A stretch of 64,000 bases of DNA from Pseudomonas hefeiensis (GTDB taxonomy: Bacteria > Pseudomonadota > Gammaproteobacteria > Pseudomonadales > Pseudomonadaceae), in assembly GCF_030687835.1 (NCBI RefSeq), contig NZ_CP117449.1:1488001-1552000 (forward strand), in the 5' to 3' direction. Made by a program: the position numbers and the translations under genes. The notes beneath the pieces are model-generated. The model made no database searches and was not told the origin of the DNA. It was given only the letters and a program-made list of their open reading frames with translations. Each line of letters begins with the position of its first letter. Position 1 is the first letter of the stretch. This document shows, piece after piece, positions 26,466 through 34,758 of the stretch.

Positions 26466-26590
26466 CTGTGGGAGCGAGCCTGCTCGCGATGCCCAAAACC
26501 AACCCAGCCATCAAGCCTGCCGCAAACCTGTGACCTGACCCCAACCCGTGGCGAGGGAGCTTGCTCCCGCTGGGTTGCGAAGCGGCCCCC
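26466..26590. repeat. Two REP elements of different classes
   Basis: CTGTGGGAGCGAGCCTGCTC at 26466 is a lone class-A element. GTGGCGAGGGAGCTTGCTCC followed by CGCTGGGTTGCGAAG at 26548-26590 is the other class. The second abuts the truncated XRE remnant. Confidence 0.85.
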
Positions 26591-26603
26591 GTTTTTGCTG
26601 CCA

Positions 26604-26878
26604 TGTGCAAGATGTCGATCAAGGCTCTGTACCAGATCGAGAAGGACAAGGGTAATCCGACCCTCAGCACCCTCGACTCCATCCTGAGGAAATTCGGGCT
26701 TAGCCTGGGGCTGACCAAGACTGCCAGAACCATTTACTCGCCGCCTCCTGAGCAGCGAAAAACGGACTCTAAAATGCCCGTTCGCGGCGCCAATCCTAAA
26801 CGTAAGTCCGTGGGACAGCTCAGTAGAGTTGCTACTCTGCCAAACACTGGAAAGGCAAAGGATGATGACAAGGAATGA
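26604..26878 (+). pseudogene. 5'-truncated XRE (HipB-type) regulator remnant
   Basis: The readable part MCKMSIKALYQIEKDKGNPTLSTLDSILRKFGLSLGLTKTA matches the recognition helix and following helices of an XRE repressor or antitoxin. The first two helices (about 40 residues) are missing, and the sequence upstream is a REP element. A polar tail follows to a stop at 26878. It was probably truncated by a deletion or insertion ending at the REP. It may still be expressed but cannot form a full helix-turn-helix domain. Confidence 0.6.
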
Positions 26879-26882
26879 CCGT

Positions 26883-27108
26883 ATGAGTGAACAGCTACAC
26901 GTAACCTTACAAGAAGCATGGTGTGCGTGCATGGCAGGGCGACAGGGTAGTGATCACCAAGGCCGACAAGCCTTATCTGAATCTGCTACCCCATGTCGAT
27001 ACACCGCAGGCGCGCAAACCTGGGGGGTTGAAGGGGAAAATTCGGATGCCGGCAGATTTTGACAGCACCCCCGAGGACATCATCGAAGGTTTTGAAGGCC
27101 GGCTATGA
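26883..27108 (+). pseudogene. Phd/YefM-like antitoxin with frameshift
   Basis: MSEQLHVTLQEA at the start and VRAWQGDRVVITKADKPYLNLLPH...RKPGGLKGKIRMPADFDSTPEDIIEGFEG at the end are the two halves of a Phd-type antitoxin, in different frames. Dropping one base near 26919 joins them as a 74-residue protein, normal for the family. No VapC/Doc toxin follows; the next frame is on the opposite strand. A decayed toxin-antitoxin locus or a sequencing indel are both possible. Confidence 0.7.
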
Positions 27109-27276
27109 GTTGAGTTCAGACGAATCTTCTTGATCTGAGTTTTCAGCAGAAGCCTCAGCCATGCAGGCCTCGTCGAACTCCCGCATAGTGGCCTGGTCGA
27201 TAGCGCCGATTTTCAGCAGTGCTTCGGCCGAGCTGTGAATCGACTCGAAGGCGTCAGTTTTGAATTCTTTGGTCAT
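27103..27276 (-). pseudogene. Truncated HigA-like antitoxin N-terminus
   Basis: A 57-residue frame starting MTKEFKTDAFESIHSSAEAL, with GGAGATAGG upstream of the ATG. Residues 1-40 (to TMREFDEACM) match the N-terminal arm of HigA-type antitoxins, but the helix-turn-helix domain that should follow is missing. It is replaced by an acidic tail ASAENSDQEDSSELNS. No HigB/RelE toxin gene is adjacent. Its 3' end overlaps that of the opposite Phd remnant. Confidence 0.65.
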
Positions 27277-27343
27277 CGCCTATCTCCATAGTTTTTCCCG
27301 TCTAACAGACGCTGGAAGTGTCCCGATACCATTGCTTCACACA

Positions 27344-27369
27344 GAAAAAAACGCGGAAACCTCCCCGCG
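27344..27369 (-). terminator. Terminator downstream of the HNH gene
   Basis: On the minus strand CGCGG and CCGCG pair around GGAGGTTT and are followed by a run of seven Ts. Confidence 0.7.
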
Positions 27370-27410
27370 ATTTTCAAATACAGCGCGGCAATCAAACCTG
27401 CCACCATCAC

Positions 27411-27453
27411 TGTGGCGAGGGGATTTATCCCCGCTGGGCTGCGCAGCAGCCCC
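27411..27453. repeat. REP element, GTGGCGAGG class
   Basis: TGTGGCGAGGGGATTTATCC followed by CCGCTGGGCTGCGCAGCAGC, as in the copies near 34.1 and 39.0 kb. Confidence 0.88.
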
Positions 27454-27467
27454 AACTCAACGATTCA

Positions 27468-28181
27468 TCACTCAGCAACCAACCGACCAACCTTCTCATA
27501 CAAAGACAAAGTGAAGGCCTCCTTGTCACTGGCAAGGTGACAACGTCGATGGCAGTTCGGACACAGCGCAACGGCATTGGTAATGCTATCCGACCCTTTC
27601 TGAGCCAGGTGCTTCACATGATGCACTTCAAGAAACGGCAGCCCATCCACCTCGAACGGCGCTTGCTGACCGCAACCTTCGCAGACACCTTTAGCCAACT
27701 CAGCAACCCACGCCCGGACTTTCGGATCCCGCGCGTAAGACGTCGTGGTCGTACTGACTTGCTGTGGGTTTGGATTCCCTGATGGCGCGATCTTAAGCCC
27801 TTTCTTTTGCAGCTTGGCGGCTCGATTGATCAACGTCTTGTGATCAGCGGTTGGGGCAGATTCTCCCGCCCCAGGCACCACTTTATTAGCAAGCACCTTG
27901 CGGATTCGCTGAGCCACACCAGCGCCAATGTTCTTAGCGGGCATGTAGCCGCTGATTCGCGGCAAATCCATCTGCTCCAGCACCGCCGAGATATTTTGCA
28001 TGCGGTACTCAACTGACGAGGCGCTGCGCTTGCTCAATGGCCCATCACGCAAAAGTTGGTTCTCCACCGACTTTCTGAAGGTTTGGCCGTTTAACTCGCG
28101 ATCGAGCATATTCAAGTAAGCATCAACCGACGCCTCAAGCTCTTCGTCGCTCCAGCCGCTTTTTTCCTTGGGGGTATCCAT
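27468..28181 (-). CDS. HNH endonuclease, McrA-like
   Basis: A 237-residue protein. The C-terminal HNH nuclease domain carries C167-x2-C170 (CEGCGQQAPF), H187-H188 (FLEVHHVKHLAQKGSD), N202 and C207-x2-C210-H211 (CPNCHRR), a complete beta-beta-alpha-metal site. The N-terminal helical part (about 1-130: DEELEASVDAYLNML... SSVEYRMQNISAVLEQM... GYMPAKNIGAGVAQRIRKVL) probably recognises DNA. Such proteins include modification-dependent restriction enzymes; no methyltransferase is adjacent, which fits a stand-alone nuclease. It lies in the accessory segment with a BRO-N protein and antitoxin remnants. Confidence 0.82.
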   Translation of the reverse strand: MDTPKEKSGWSDEELEASVDAYLNMLDRELNGQTFRKSVENQLLRDGPLSKRSASSVEYRMQNISAVLEQMDLPRISGYMPAKNIGAGVAQRIRKVLANKVVPGAGESAPTADHKTLINRAAKLQKKGLKIAPSGNPNPQQVSTTTTSYARDPKVRAWVAELAKGVCEGCGQQAPFEVDGLPFLEVHHVKHLAQKGSDSITNAVALCPNCHRRCHLASDKEAFTLSLYEKVGRLVAE

Positions 28182-28282
28182 ACAATCGCCGAGGGTTAAA
28201 AACCCTCGGACGATACTGACTGGCCATTACGGCTGTCTACGAAAATTCCTACAGAAGAAGCAGAGCCTTCGCTCGGAGGGGC

Positions 28283-28816
28283 CTACGACACTGAATGCCC
28301 AGATATTTGAAACACCTCCAACAGCCTACGCCACCAAGGTTTTGCCGCCACCGCTCGGCCGCGAGTCCGGTTGAGCAACAGGTACGGCATGTCCCGAAGC
28401 CGAATCCAACCGTCGTTTTGCCAATGCAGCAGACTTAGGGACATCTCCGGCCAGTCCAAAACGCTCAACATCGGCCGCTCGGTATCGCTGGAGGCCTGAG
28501 CGTCCCGCAATGCCGGTACCACCTGATGCGTCAGCCACTCGCGCAACAAGCGATTCCCCGGCGCGTAGTGGTAAACCAACAAGGCGTACACGCCAGACTC
28601 GCTGAGCATCAGCCGCTTTTCAGGCTGGCCGTGATAACGAATCAACAGAACGTGCCGCTGGTCCTCATCCAGTTTGCTGACCATACGATCGCTCAGGTGC
28701 ATACCCATCAATCGGCCGAGGTCACGGGCGCAGAACCAGGGTTGGTTTTCCAGGAGGAGGGTGTGGAGGTGGAGATTTAGGCGAGTGAATACCGTCGGCA
28801 TGTAAGGATCAGGCAT
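28283..28816 (-). CDS. BRO-N domain (phage antirepressor-like) protein
   Basis: A 177-residue protein with GGAG seven bases before the ATG. The BRO-N domain spans about 8-105: LHLHTLLLENQPWFCARDLGRLMG... LDEDQRHVLLIRYHGQPEKRLMLSESGVYALLVYHYAPGNRLLREWLTHQVVPAL. The C-terminal part (about 110-177) is Trp/Arg-rich and unfamiliar. BRO-N proteins are common in phages and prophages as DNA-binding antirepressors. No other phage genes are seen here, so this is probably a domesticated or residual copy. Confidence 0.87.
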   Translation of the reverse strand: MPDPYMPTVFTRLNLHLHTLLLENQPWFCARDLGRLMGMHLSDRMVSKLDEDQRHVLLIRYHGQPEKRLMLSESGVYALLVYHYAPGNRLLREWLTHQVVPALRDAQASSDTERPMLSVLDWPEMSLSLLHWQNDGWIRLRDMPYLLLNRTRGRAVAAKPWWRRLLEVFQISGHSVS

Positions 28817-29146
28817 GATCGATCTCCGAGGTGTACGGAGAGCTGGCTGGTTCTTTCTTGAGCATAACTACCTCTACGTATTGGAGTTAACGGCGCGAGC
28901 CCGACGTAGAGGATGTAAGAAAAATCCCAACAAGCATTTCGCTATACCGAGTTGCACACGTCCTTGAACAGTATGCGGCTCTATATTTGGCGATCAGCTA
29001 CTACGTTGGGCGTTTCTTAGGCACCTGCGACTAAGATAGGTAATGAGGAGATGCGGCGTCAATGCGCAACGATTCTGAGTTTTTCGTAGGACAAAGGTCG
29101 CTTGGCTGTCCTGAAGTTAAACGCGGTTTTGGTTCCATGGAAAACA
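28817..29146. other. Intergenic region with long inverted repeat
   Basis: No gene is seen. CCTCTACGT (28871-28879) and ACGTAGAGG (28904-28912) form a 9-bp inverted repeat with a 24-base spacer. Confidence 0.5.
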
Positions 29147-29172
29147 AAAAACCCCGTTTTCACGGGGTTTTT
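29147..29172 (-). terminator. nrdB intrinsic terminator
   Basis: AAAAACCCCG and CGGGGTTTTT form a strong stem with A/T tracts just beyond the nrdB stop. Confidence 0.92.
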
Positions 29173-29206
29173 ATTTAAGCGTGCAGCCTAAGATTTTTCT
29201 TTCGAA

Positions 29207-30454
29207 TCAATCCCAGCTAAGCGCCCCACCCGTCTGATACTCAATCACCCGAGTCTCAAAGAAGTTCTTCTCTTTCTTCAAGTCCATGATCTCGCTCATC
29301 CAAGGGAACGGGTTAGTCGTCCCTGGATACTCTTCCTTCAGACCAATCTGCGACAGGCGACGGTTAGCGATGAACTTGAGGTAGTCCTCCATCATCGCCG
29401 CATTCATCCCCAACACCCCACGAGGCATGGTGTCGCGCGCGTATTCGATCTCCAGTTGGGTCCCTTGCAGGATCATCTGGGTCGCTTCTTCCTTCATTTC
29501 GGCATCCCACAAGTGCGGGTTTTCGATTTTGATCTGGTTGATCACGTCGATGCCGAAGTTCAGGTGCATGGATTCGTCGCGCAGGATGTATTGGAACTGC
29601 TCGGCGACACCGGTCATTTTGTTGCGGCGGCCCATGGAGAGGATCTGGGTGAAGCCGCAGTAGAAGAAGATGCCTTCCAGGACGCAGTAGTAAGCGATCA
29701 GGTTGCGCAGCAACTCTTTGTCGGTGTCCGGGGTGCCGGTTTCGAACTTCGGATCGGAGATCGAACGGGTGTATTTCAGGCCCCAGGCGGCTTTTTTCGC
29801 GACCGATGGGATCTCGTGGTACATGTTGAAGATTTCGCCTTCATCCATGGCCAGCGATTCGATGCAGTACTGGTAGGCGTGGGTGTGGATCGCCTCTTCG
29901 AACGCCTGGCGCAGGATGTACTGGCGGCATTCGGGGTTGGTGATCAGGCGGTACACGGCCAGGACCAGGTTGTTGGCAACCAGGGAGTCGGCGGTGGAGA
30001 AGAAGCCCAGGTTGCGCATCACGATGCGGCGTTCGTCGTCGGTCAGGCCTTCCGGGGTTTTCCAGAGGGCGATGTCGGCGGTCATGTTGACTTCTTGCGG
30101 CATCCAGTGGTTTGCGCAGCCGTCCAGGTACTTCTGCCAGGCCCAGTCGTATTTGAATGGCACGAGCTGGTTGAGGTCGGCGCGGCAGTTGATCATGCGC
30201 TTTTCATCGACGGCGACACGGGCGGAGGCGCCTTCGAGTTCGGCGAGGCCTTCGGCGACGTCGAGTTTGTCGAGGGCGGCCTTGGCGCGAACGATCGCGG
30301 CCGAGTCGCTGGCCGTCACGGCCCGGGCTTCGAGGGCGGCGGCACCGCCGGCGCTGTCGAGGCGGTCCATGTTGGCTTCAGAAGCGTGGCCGGCGTTGGC
30401 GCCTTTTACAGCGACTTCGCCGTCTTCTTTGTCGAATTCGTCCCAGCTCAGCAT
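29207..30454 (-). CDS. nrdB: Class Ia ribonucleotide reductase beta subunit
   Basis: From the ATG at 30454 ([18 protein letters not shown]) the protein has 415 residues. A Pseudomonas-type N-terminal extension precedes the ferritin-like di-iron domain. Ligand-bearing segments include [17 protein letters not shown] and [14 protein letters not shown], with the C-terminal tail [19 protein letters not shown] contacting NrdA. It supplies the tyrosyl radical for dNTP synthesis. Earlier in-frame starts are not supported; AGGAG lies upstream of 30454. No nrdA gene is adjacent. Confidence 0.95.
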   Translation of the reverse strand: MLSWDEFDKEDGEVAVKGANAGHASEANMDRLDSAGGAAALEARAVTASDSAAIVRAKAALDKLDVAEGLAELEGASARVAVDEKRMINCRADLNQLVPFKYDWAWQKYLDGCANHWMPQEVNMTADIALWKTPEGLTDDERRIVMRNLGFFSTADSLVANNLVLAVYRLITNPECRQYILRQAFEEAIHTHAYQYCIESLAMDEGEIFNMYHEIPSVAKKAAWGLKYTRSISDPKFETGTPDTDKELLRNLIAYYCVLEGIFFYCGFTQILSMGRRNKMTGVAEQFQYILRDESMHLNFGIDVINQIKIENPHLWDAEMKEEATQMILQGTQLEIEYARDTMPRGVLGMNAAMMEDYLKFIANRRLSQIGLKEEYPGTTNPFPWMSEIMDLKKEKNFFETRVIEYQTGGALSWD

Positions 30455-30943
30455 GACGTGTTGTCTCCTGCGTGAGGGCCAGATGCCCGTTGAAGGCCTA
30501 CTGGCCGCGGTGGATCTTGGAAAATCGTTTGTTGCAGCAGCTGACGCAGGCAATAAACAAAAAAATGTACGGGTCGTTCTGAAGCGGCTGTGAACGCGAG
30601 GAGGCGATGGGCCTCTGCGTGGGCTTCAGGCTGGTTTGACTCCCTGTAAGGGAATATTGCAGGCCCGTTTAAGGCGGCATTATAAGGACTTTTTTGCCTA
30701 CGTGCTGCGGCGAAATCGCCCACGGAGGAGGTGGCGGGCGGCATATCCGCGTGGGAGCAAGGGTTTACAAGGCTTTGGCCGTTGTAGATTTTTTTTGCAT
30801 GGGTCGGGAGACGGTATTTTTTGATCAAAAAACGAGCGTTTTTTGCGGTTTTGCACTACATGTTGTGTTTGTAAGGGCTTTTTGACGGTTACAGACACAA
30901 CCAAGCCCGATCGAAATCGGGCTGTGGAAAATGCCATTAATGA
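30455..30943. promoter_or_regulatory. nrdB upstream region with an NrdR-type box
   Basis: GCACTACATGTTGTGT at 30853-30868 is a good match, on either strand, to the palindromic NrdR box (ACAC-A/T-ATAT-A/T-GTGT type). A perfect palindrome TTTTTTGATCAAAAAA lies near 30818-30833. Together they suggest the nrdB promoter lies about 400 bases from the gene. No second NrdR box and no gene are evident. Confidence 0.6.
30904..30923 (-). terminator. Short hairpin after the repeat protein gene
   Basis: AGCCCGAT-CGAA-ATCGGGCT forms an 8-bp stem; the T tract is weak. Confidence 0.55.
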
Positions 30944-31159
30944 TCAACCGATGCGTGCCGAACCGGTGTGGTCGTAGCCATCTTCAGCGACGGTAGCCGA
31001 GCCGGTGCGGTCGTAGCCGTCCTCAGCAACGGTGGCCGAGCCTGTGCGGTCGTAACCGTCTTCAGCGACAGCGGAACCGGTGCGGTCATAGCCGTCAGCT
31101 GCAAAGGTCTGGGCGGCCAGGACGGACAGGGTCAGGGCGAGGATCAGTTTGGTGTTCAT
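30944..31159 (-). CDS. Exported DGYDRTGSA-repeat small protein
   Basis: A 71-residue protein with a signal peptide (MNTKLILALTLSVLAAQTFA). The mature part is almost entirely four repeats of DGYDRTGSA, separated by VAE or TVAE, the last as DGYDHTGSA. The DNA repeat is about 39 bp. Repeated Asp, Tyr and Thr/Ser suggest an extracytoplasmic ion- or surface-binding peptide, but no family function is known to me. It is followed on the same strand by the nrdB upstream region and preceded by a DUF2790 gene. Confidence 0.75.
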   Translation of the reverse strand: MNTKLILALTLSVLAAQTFAADGYDRTGSAVAEDGYDRTGSATVAEDGYDRTGSATVAEDGYDHTGSARIG

Positions 31160-31188
31160 GGAGGTGGCTCCTGGTTCGTTTAAGTTGA

Positions 31189-31452
31189 TCAGCCGTTGGA
31201 GCAGCCGGTGCCCATGACGCTGTAGCGCAGGATGTGGCGCTGGCCTTTGGAGTCGTCGTATTCCATCTTGGCCGGGACCACTTCGCAGACGTTCGGGATC
31301 TCGCTCATGGAGATGACTTTGGCGATGTCCAGGTGGGTGGAGTAGGTGTACTCCTCAATGGCGGGTTTTTGCTGTGCAACGTCGGTCGGGGCCTCGTCTG
31401 CCATCGCGGTGGCGCTAAGGCCGGCGATGACCAGAACCCATAAAGCTTTCAT
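31189..31452 (-). CDS. DUF2790 exported small protein
   Basis: From the ATG at 31452, with AGGTGA upstream, the protein has 87 residues. A signal peptide (MKALWVLVIAGLSATAMA) precedes a DUF2790 domain (IEEYTYSTHLDIAKVISMSEIPNVCEVVPAKMEYDDSKGQRHILRYSVMGTGCSNG) with two cysteines that may form a disulfide. Proteins of this type are Pseudomonas-specific, secreted or periplasmic, and of unknown role. Same strand as the DGYDRTGSA gene, 29 bases upstream of it. Confidence 0.85.
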   Translation of the reverse strand: MKALWVLVIAGLSATAMADEAPTDVAQQKPAIEEYTYSTHLDIAKVISMSEIPNVCEVVPAKMEYDDSKGQRHILRYSVMGTGCSNG

Positions 31453-31712
31453 CTGTTTCACCTTTTTTGAGGTCGAGTGGGGTCACGCAACCTTTTTGGG
31501 GCTGCGTGTGGAGCAGGTTTTGGGAGTTGGATTAACGGCCTTCGTGGGGGCTGTGTTGCGTTAATCGTGTTTGCCGGTTGGCGAGGTGGATTTTAGGGGG
31601 TGGGGTTAATCGCAAAAAGACCGGGTTTTGATAAACACTGTTGGTTGATCTGGTAATAATCGTCGTCGGAAGCGGTGGCGGTCTGTTACATCTGTGTTGG
31701 ATTTACCGCCGT

Positions 31713-31875
31713 CTTCGCGAGCAAGCCCGCTCCCACAGAGGGTCTGTGTTGGACAGAAGATAGGCGTTCACTGAAATTCAACTGTGGGAGCGGGCTTGCT
31801 CGCGAAGGCGGCGTTACATCAAAGATTGATATTGACTGACCCACCGCCATCGCGAGCAAGCTCGGCTCCCACAGG
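31713..31875. repeat. Three REP elements
   Basis: CTTCGCGAGCAAGCCCGCTC, GTGGGAGCGGGCTTGCTCGC and GCGAGCAAGCTCGGCTCCCA alternate in orientation in the acsA upstream region. The rest of 31453-32016 holds no gene. Confidence 0.88.
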
Positions 31876-32016
31876 AAAATGCCTGCTGGCAGGGGGCTTC
31901 ACGTTAGTACCGACATTTTGTAGGGACTTGTTACTACCATCGTCGAATGGTTCTATAGGCCTGCCCCGGCTACAACGGGTACATACAAAAACAACTATGT
32001 CACCGAGGTAAGAAAG

Positions 32017-33973
32017 ATGAGTGCGGCTTCTCTGTATCCCGTTCGTCCCGAGGTAGCGGCTAACACGCTGACTGACGAGGCGACCTACAAGGCCATGTAC
32101 CAGCAGTCGGTGGTCAACCCGGATGGTTTCTGGCGCGAGCAGGCCAAGCGCCTCGACTGGATCAAGCCTTTCACCACGGTGAAGCAGACGTCCTTTGACG
32201 ATCACCATGTCGACATCAAAGTGGTTTGCCGATGGCACCTTGAACGTTTCCTACAACTGCCTCGACCGGCATCTGGCCGAGCGCGGCGATCAGATTGCGA
32301 TCATCTGGGAGGGCGATGACCCTGCCGAGAGCCGCAATATCACCTATCGCGAGCTGCATGAAGAAGTCTGCAAGTTCGCCAACGCCCTGCGCGGCCAGGA
32401 TGTGCATCGCGGCGACGTGGTGACGATCTACATGCCGATGATCCCCGAAGCCGTGGTCGCCATGCTGGCCTGCACCCGGATCGGCGCGATTCACTCGGTG
32501 GTGTTCGGCGGTTTCTCGCCGGAAGCACTGGCCGGCCGGATCATCGACTGCAAATCCAAAGTGGTGATCACTGCTGACGAAGGTATTCGTGCCGGCAAGA
32601 AGATCCCGCTCAAGGCCAACGTCGATGATGCGTTGACCAACCCGGAAACCAGCAGCATCCAGAAGGTCATCGTGTGCAAGCGCACCGGTGGCGGTATCAA
32701 GTGGAACCAGCACCGCGACATCTGGTACGAAGACCTGATGAAAGTGGCCGGCACCGTTTGCGCGCCGAAGGAAATGGGCGCCGAAGAGGCGCTGTTCATC
32801 CTCTACACCTCCGGTTCCACCGGCAAGCCAAAGGGCGTGCAGCACACCACCGCCGGCTACCTGCTCTATGCGGCCCTGACCCATGAGCGCGTGTTCGACT
32901 ACAAGCCGGGCGAAGTCTACTGGTGCACCGCCGACGTCGGCTGGGTCACCGGCCACAGCTACATCGTCTACGGCCCGTTGGCCAATGGCGCGACCACGCT
33001 GTTGTTCGAAGGCGTGCCGAACTACCCGGACATCACCCGGGTGGCCCAGGTCATCGACAAGCATAAGGTCAATATTCTCTACACCGCGCCGACCGCCATC
33101 CGCGCGATGATGGCTTCGGGCACCGCCGCCGTCGAAGGTGCCGATGGCAGCAGCCTGCGCCTGCTGGGTTCGGTGGGTGAGCCGATCAACCCGGAAGCCT
33201 GGGACTGGTACTACAAGAATGTCGGCAAGGAGCGTTGCCCGATCGTCGACACCTGGTGGCAGACCGAAACCGGTGGCGTGCTGATCAGCCCATTGCCGGG
33301 TGCCACAGCGTTGAAGCCGGGTTCGGCCACGCGTCCGTTCTTCGGCGTGGTGCCGGCGCTGGTGGACAACCTCGGCAACCTGGTGGAAGGCGCGGCCGAA
33401 GGCAATCTGGTGATCCTCGATTCGTGGCCGGGCCAGGCGCGGACGCTGTTCGGTGACCACGACCGCTTTGTCGACACCTACTTCAAGACCTTCAGTGGCA
33501 TGTACTTCACCGGTGACGGTGCGCGTCGTGACGAGGACGGCTACTACTGGATCACCGGTCGGGTGGACGACGTGCTCAACGTGTCCGGCCACCGCATGGG
33601 CACGGCCGAGATCGAAAGCGCCATGGTTGCCCACCCGAAAGTCGCCGAAGCGGCGGTGGTGGGTGTGCCGCACGACATCAAGGGGCAGGGCATTTATGTC
33701 TACGTGACCCTCAATGCCGGCGAAGAAACCAGCGAGGCCCTGCGTCTGGAGCTGAAGAACTGGGTGCGCAAGGAGATCGGTCCGATTGCCTCGCCAGATG
33801 TGATCCAGTGGGCCCCGGGCCTGCCGAAAACCCGTTCCGGCAAGATCATGCGCCGCATCCTGCGCAAGATCGCCACGGCGGAATACGATGGGCTGGGTGA
33901 TATCTCTACCCTGGCTGATCCGGGTGTGGTGGCGCATCTGATCGAGACGCACAAGACCATGAATGTTGCCTGA
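32017..33973 (+). pseudogene. acsA: Acetyl-CoA synthetase with a one-base insertion
   Basis: All signatures of an AMP-forming acetyl-CoA synthetase are present: N-terminal [25 protein letters not shown], the P-loop-like [23 protein letters not shown], and C-terminal [14 protein letters not shown] with the regulatory acetylatable lysine. The frame breaks after residue 67: one A too many in AAA at 32218-32220 turns [16 protein letters not shown] into a stop at 32319. Without it the gene would encode 651 residues, the normal length. The ATG has GAGGTAAG upstream. It stands where PA0887 does relative to the aot genes. As written it is non-functional; a sequencing indel is the simpler explanation. 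Confidence 0.9.
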
Positions 33974-33991
33974 CGGTCGCCCGTAACACCG

Positions 33992-34027
33992 AAAAGCCCC
34001 GCCCGGTTTTGCCGAACGGGGCTTTTT
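33992..34027 (+). terminator. acsA terminator
   Basis: AAAAGCCCCG and CGGGGCTTTTTT flank a loop containing a second short stem. Confidence 0.9.
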
Positions 34028-34047
34028 TATGGTCGCGGCGCGGACCT

Positions 34048-34260
34048 CTGTGGCGAGGGGATTTATCCCCGCTGGGCTGCGCAGCAGCCCTAAAGCCAGG
34101 CAACTCGGTGTGCCAGACAGATTGAGTTGGCTGCCTTGGGGCTGCTGCGCAGCCCAGCGGGGATAAATCCCCTCGCCACAGGTTCGGTGTTCGAACGACC
34201 GAGTTGCCTGGCTTTTGGGGCTGCTGCGCAGCCCAGCGGGAGCAAGCTCCCTCGCCACAG
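34048..34260. repeat. Three REP elements, GTGGCGAGG class
   Basis: CTGTGGCGAGGGGATTTATC, then two inverted copies ending CCCCTCGCCACAG and CCCTCGCCACAG, each with GGGCTGCGCAGCAGCC-type stems. The shared spacer GCCAGGCAACTCGG appears in both orientations. Confidence 0.9.
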
Positions 34261-34758
34261 GGTTTGGTGTTCGGCTGACAGGTGTTCGAATAATATCGGC
34301 GTTTAAAGTAGGAGGGGTCTGAGCGTTACCGACGTTTCCAAATGTGTAACCAAAGGCGCCATCACGGGGCGATGTGCAACGCAATGCCCCGTTTCAGGGC
34401 CTTTGCTCGCTGTTCGTGAAAGAAGGCGACACGCTGTGCTTGCCGGATTAGAAGGGTTTGCGAATAATGGGCCCGCTATTTGCAGCATGGATCGGTTCCC
34501 TTTCTTTTGCTCTTGCATGAATTTGCGGGGCTGTCAATGCGCTCAGGTCGCGTTTTCTGTGCTTCTGTAATTTGTTGTCGCATTGAAGAAATATCGGCTT
34601 CGGGCCTGTCGTTAGAATGCCGATCACTCGCTCGTCGTGAGCTGCGTTGAATTGACGCACGCTTTCTTAGGACGCAGCACTAAAGTTCGTTCCACCCATT
34701 CGCATATTGGGCTGTTGCTCACTCTGCCGTTTTTGCCCTTTCCCGATGGAGTCCCAAG
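34261..34758 (+). promoter_or_regulatory. aotJ upstream region with an ArgR half-site
   Basis: TGTCGC at 34576-34581, eight bases, then AA at 34590-34591 fits the P. aeruginosa ArgR half-site pattern TGTCGC-N8-AA. It lies about 170 bases before aotJ, as expected for arginine-dependent control of the operon that encodes ArgR itself. No gene is seen in this stretch. Confidence 0.6.

Noticed and set aside
26380..26600. Intact N-terminus for the XRE remnant
   Set aside because: The upstream frame reads through REP sequence and does not form the first two helices of the domain.
30448..30828. 126-codon minus-strand frame upstream of nrdB
   Set aside because: No ribosome-binding site, no family resemblance, and it overlaps the region holding promoter elements.
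32216..34384. Minus-strand open frame of 722 codons opposite acsA
   Set aside because: It mirrors acsA codon structure in GC-rich DNA, has no family signature and crosses REP elements.
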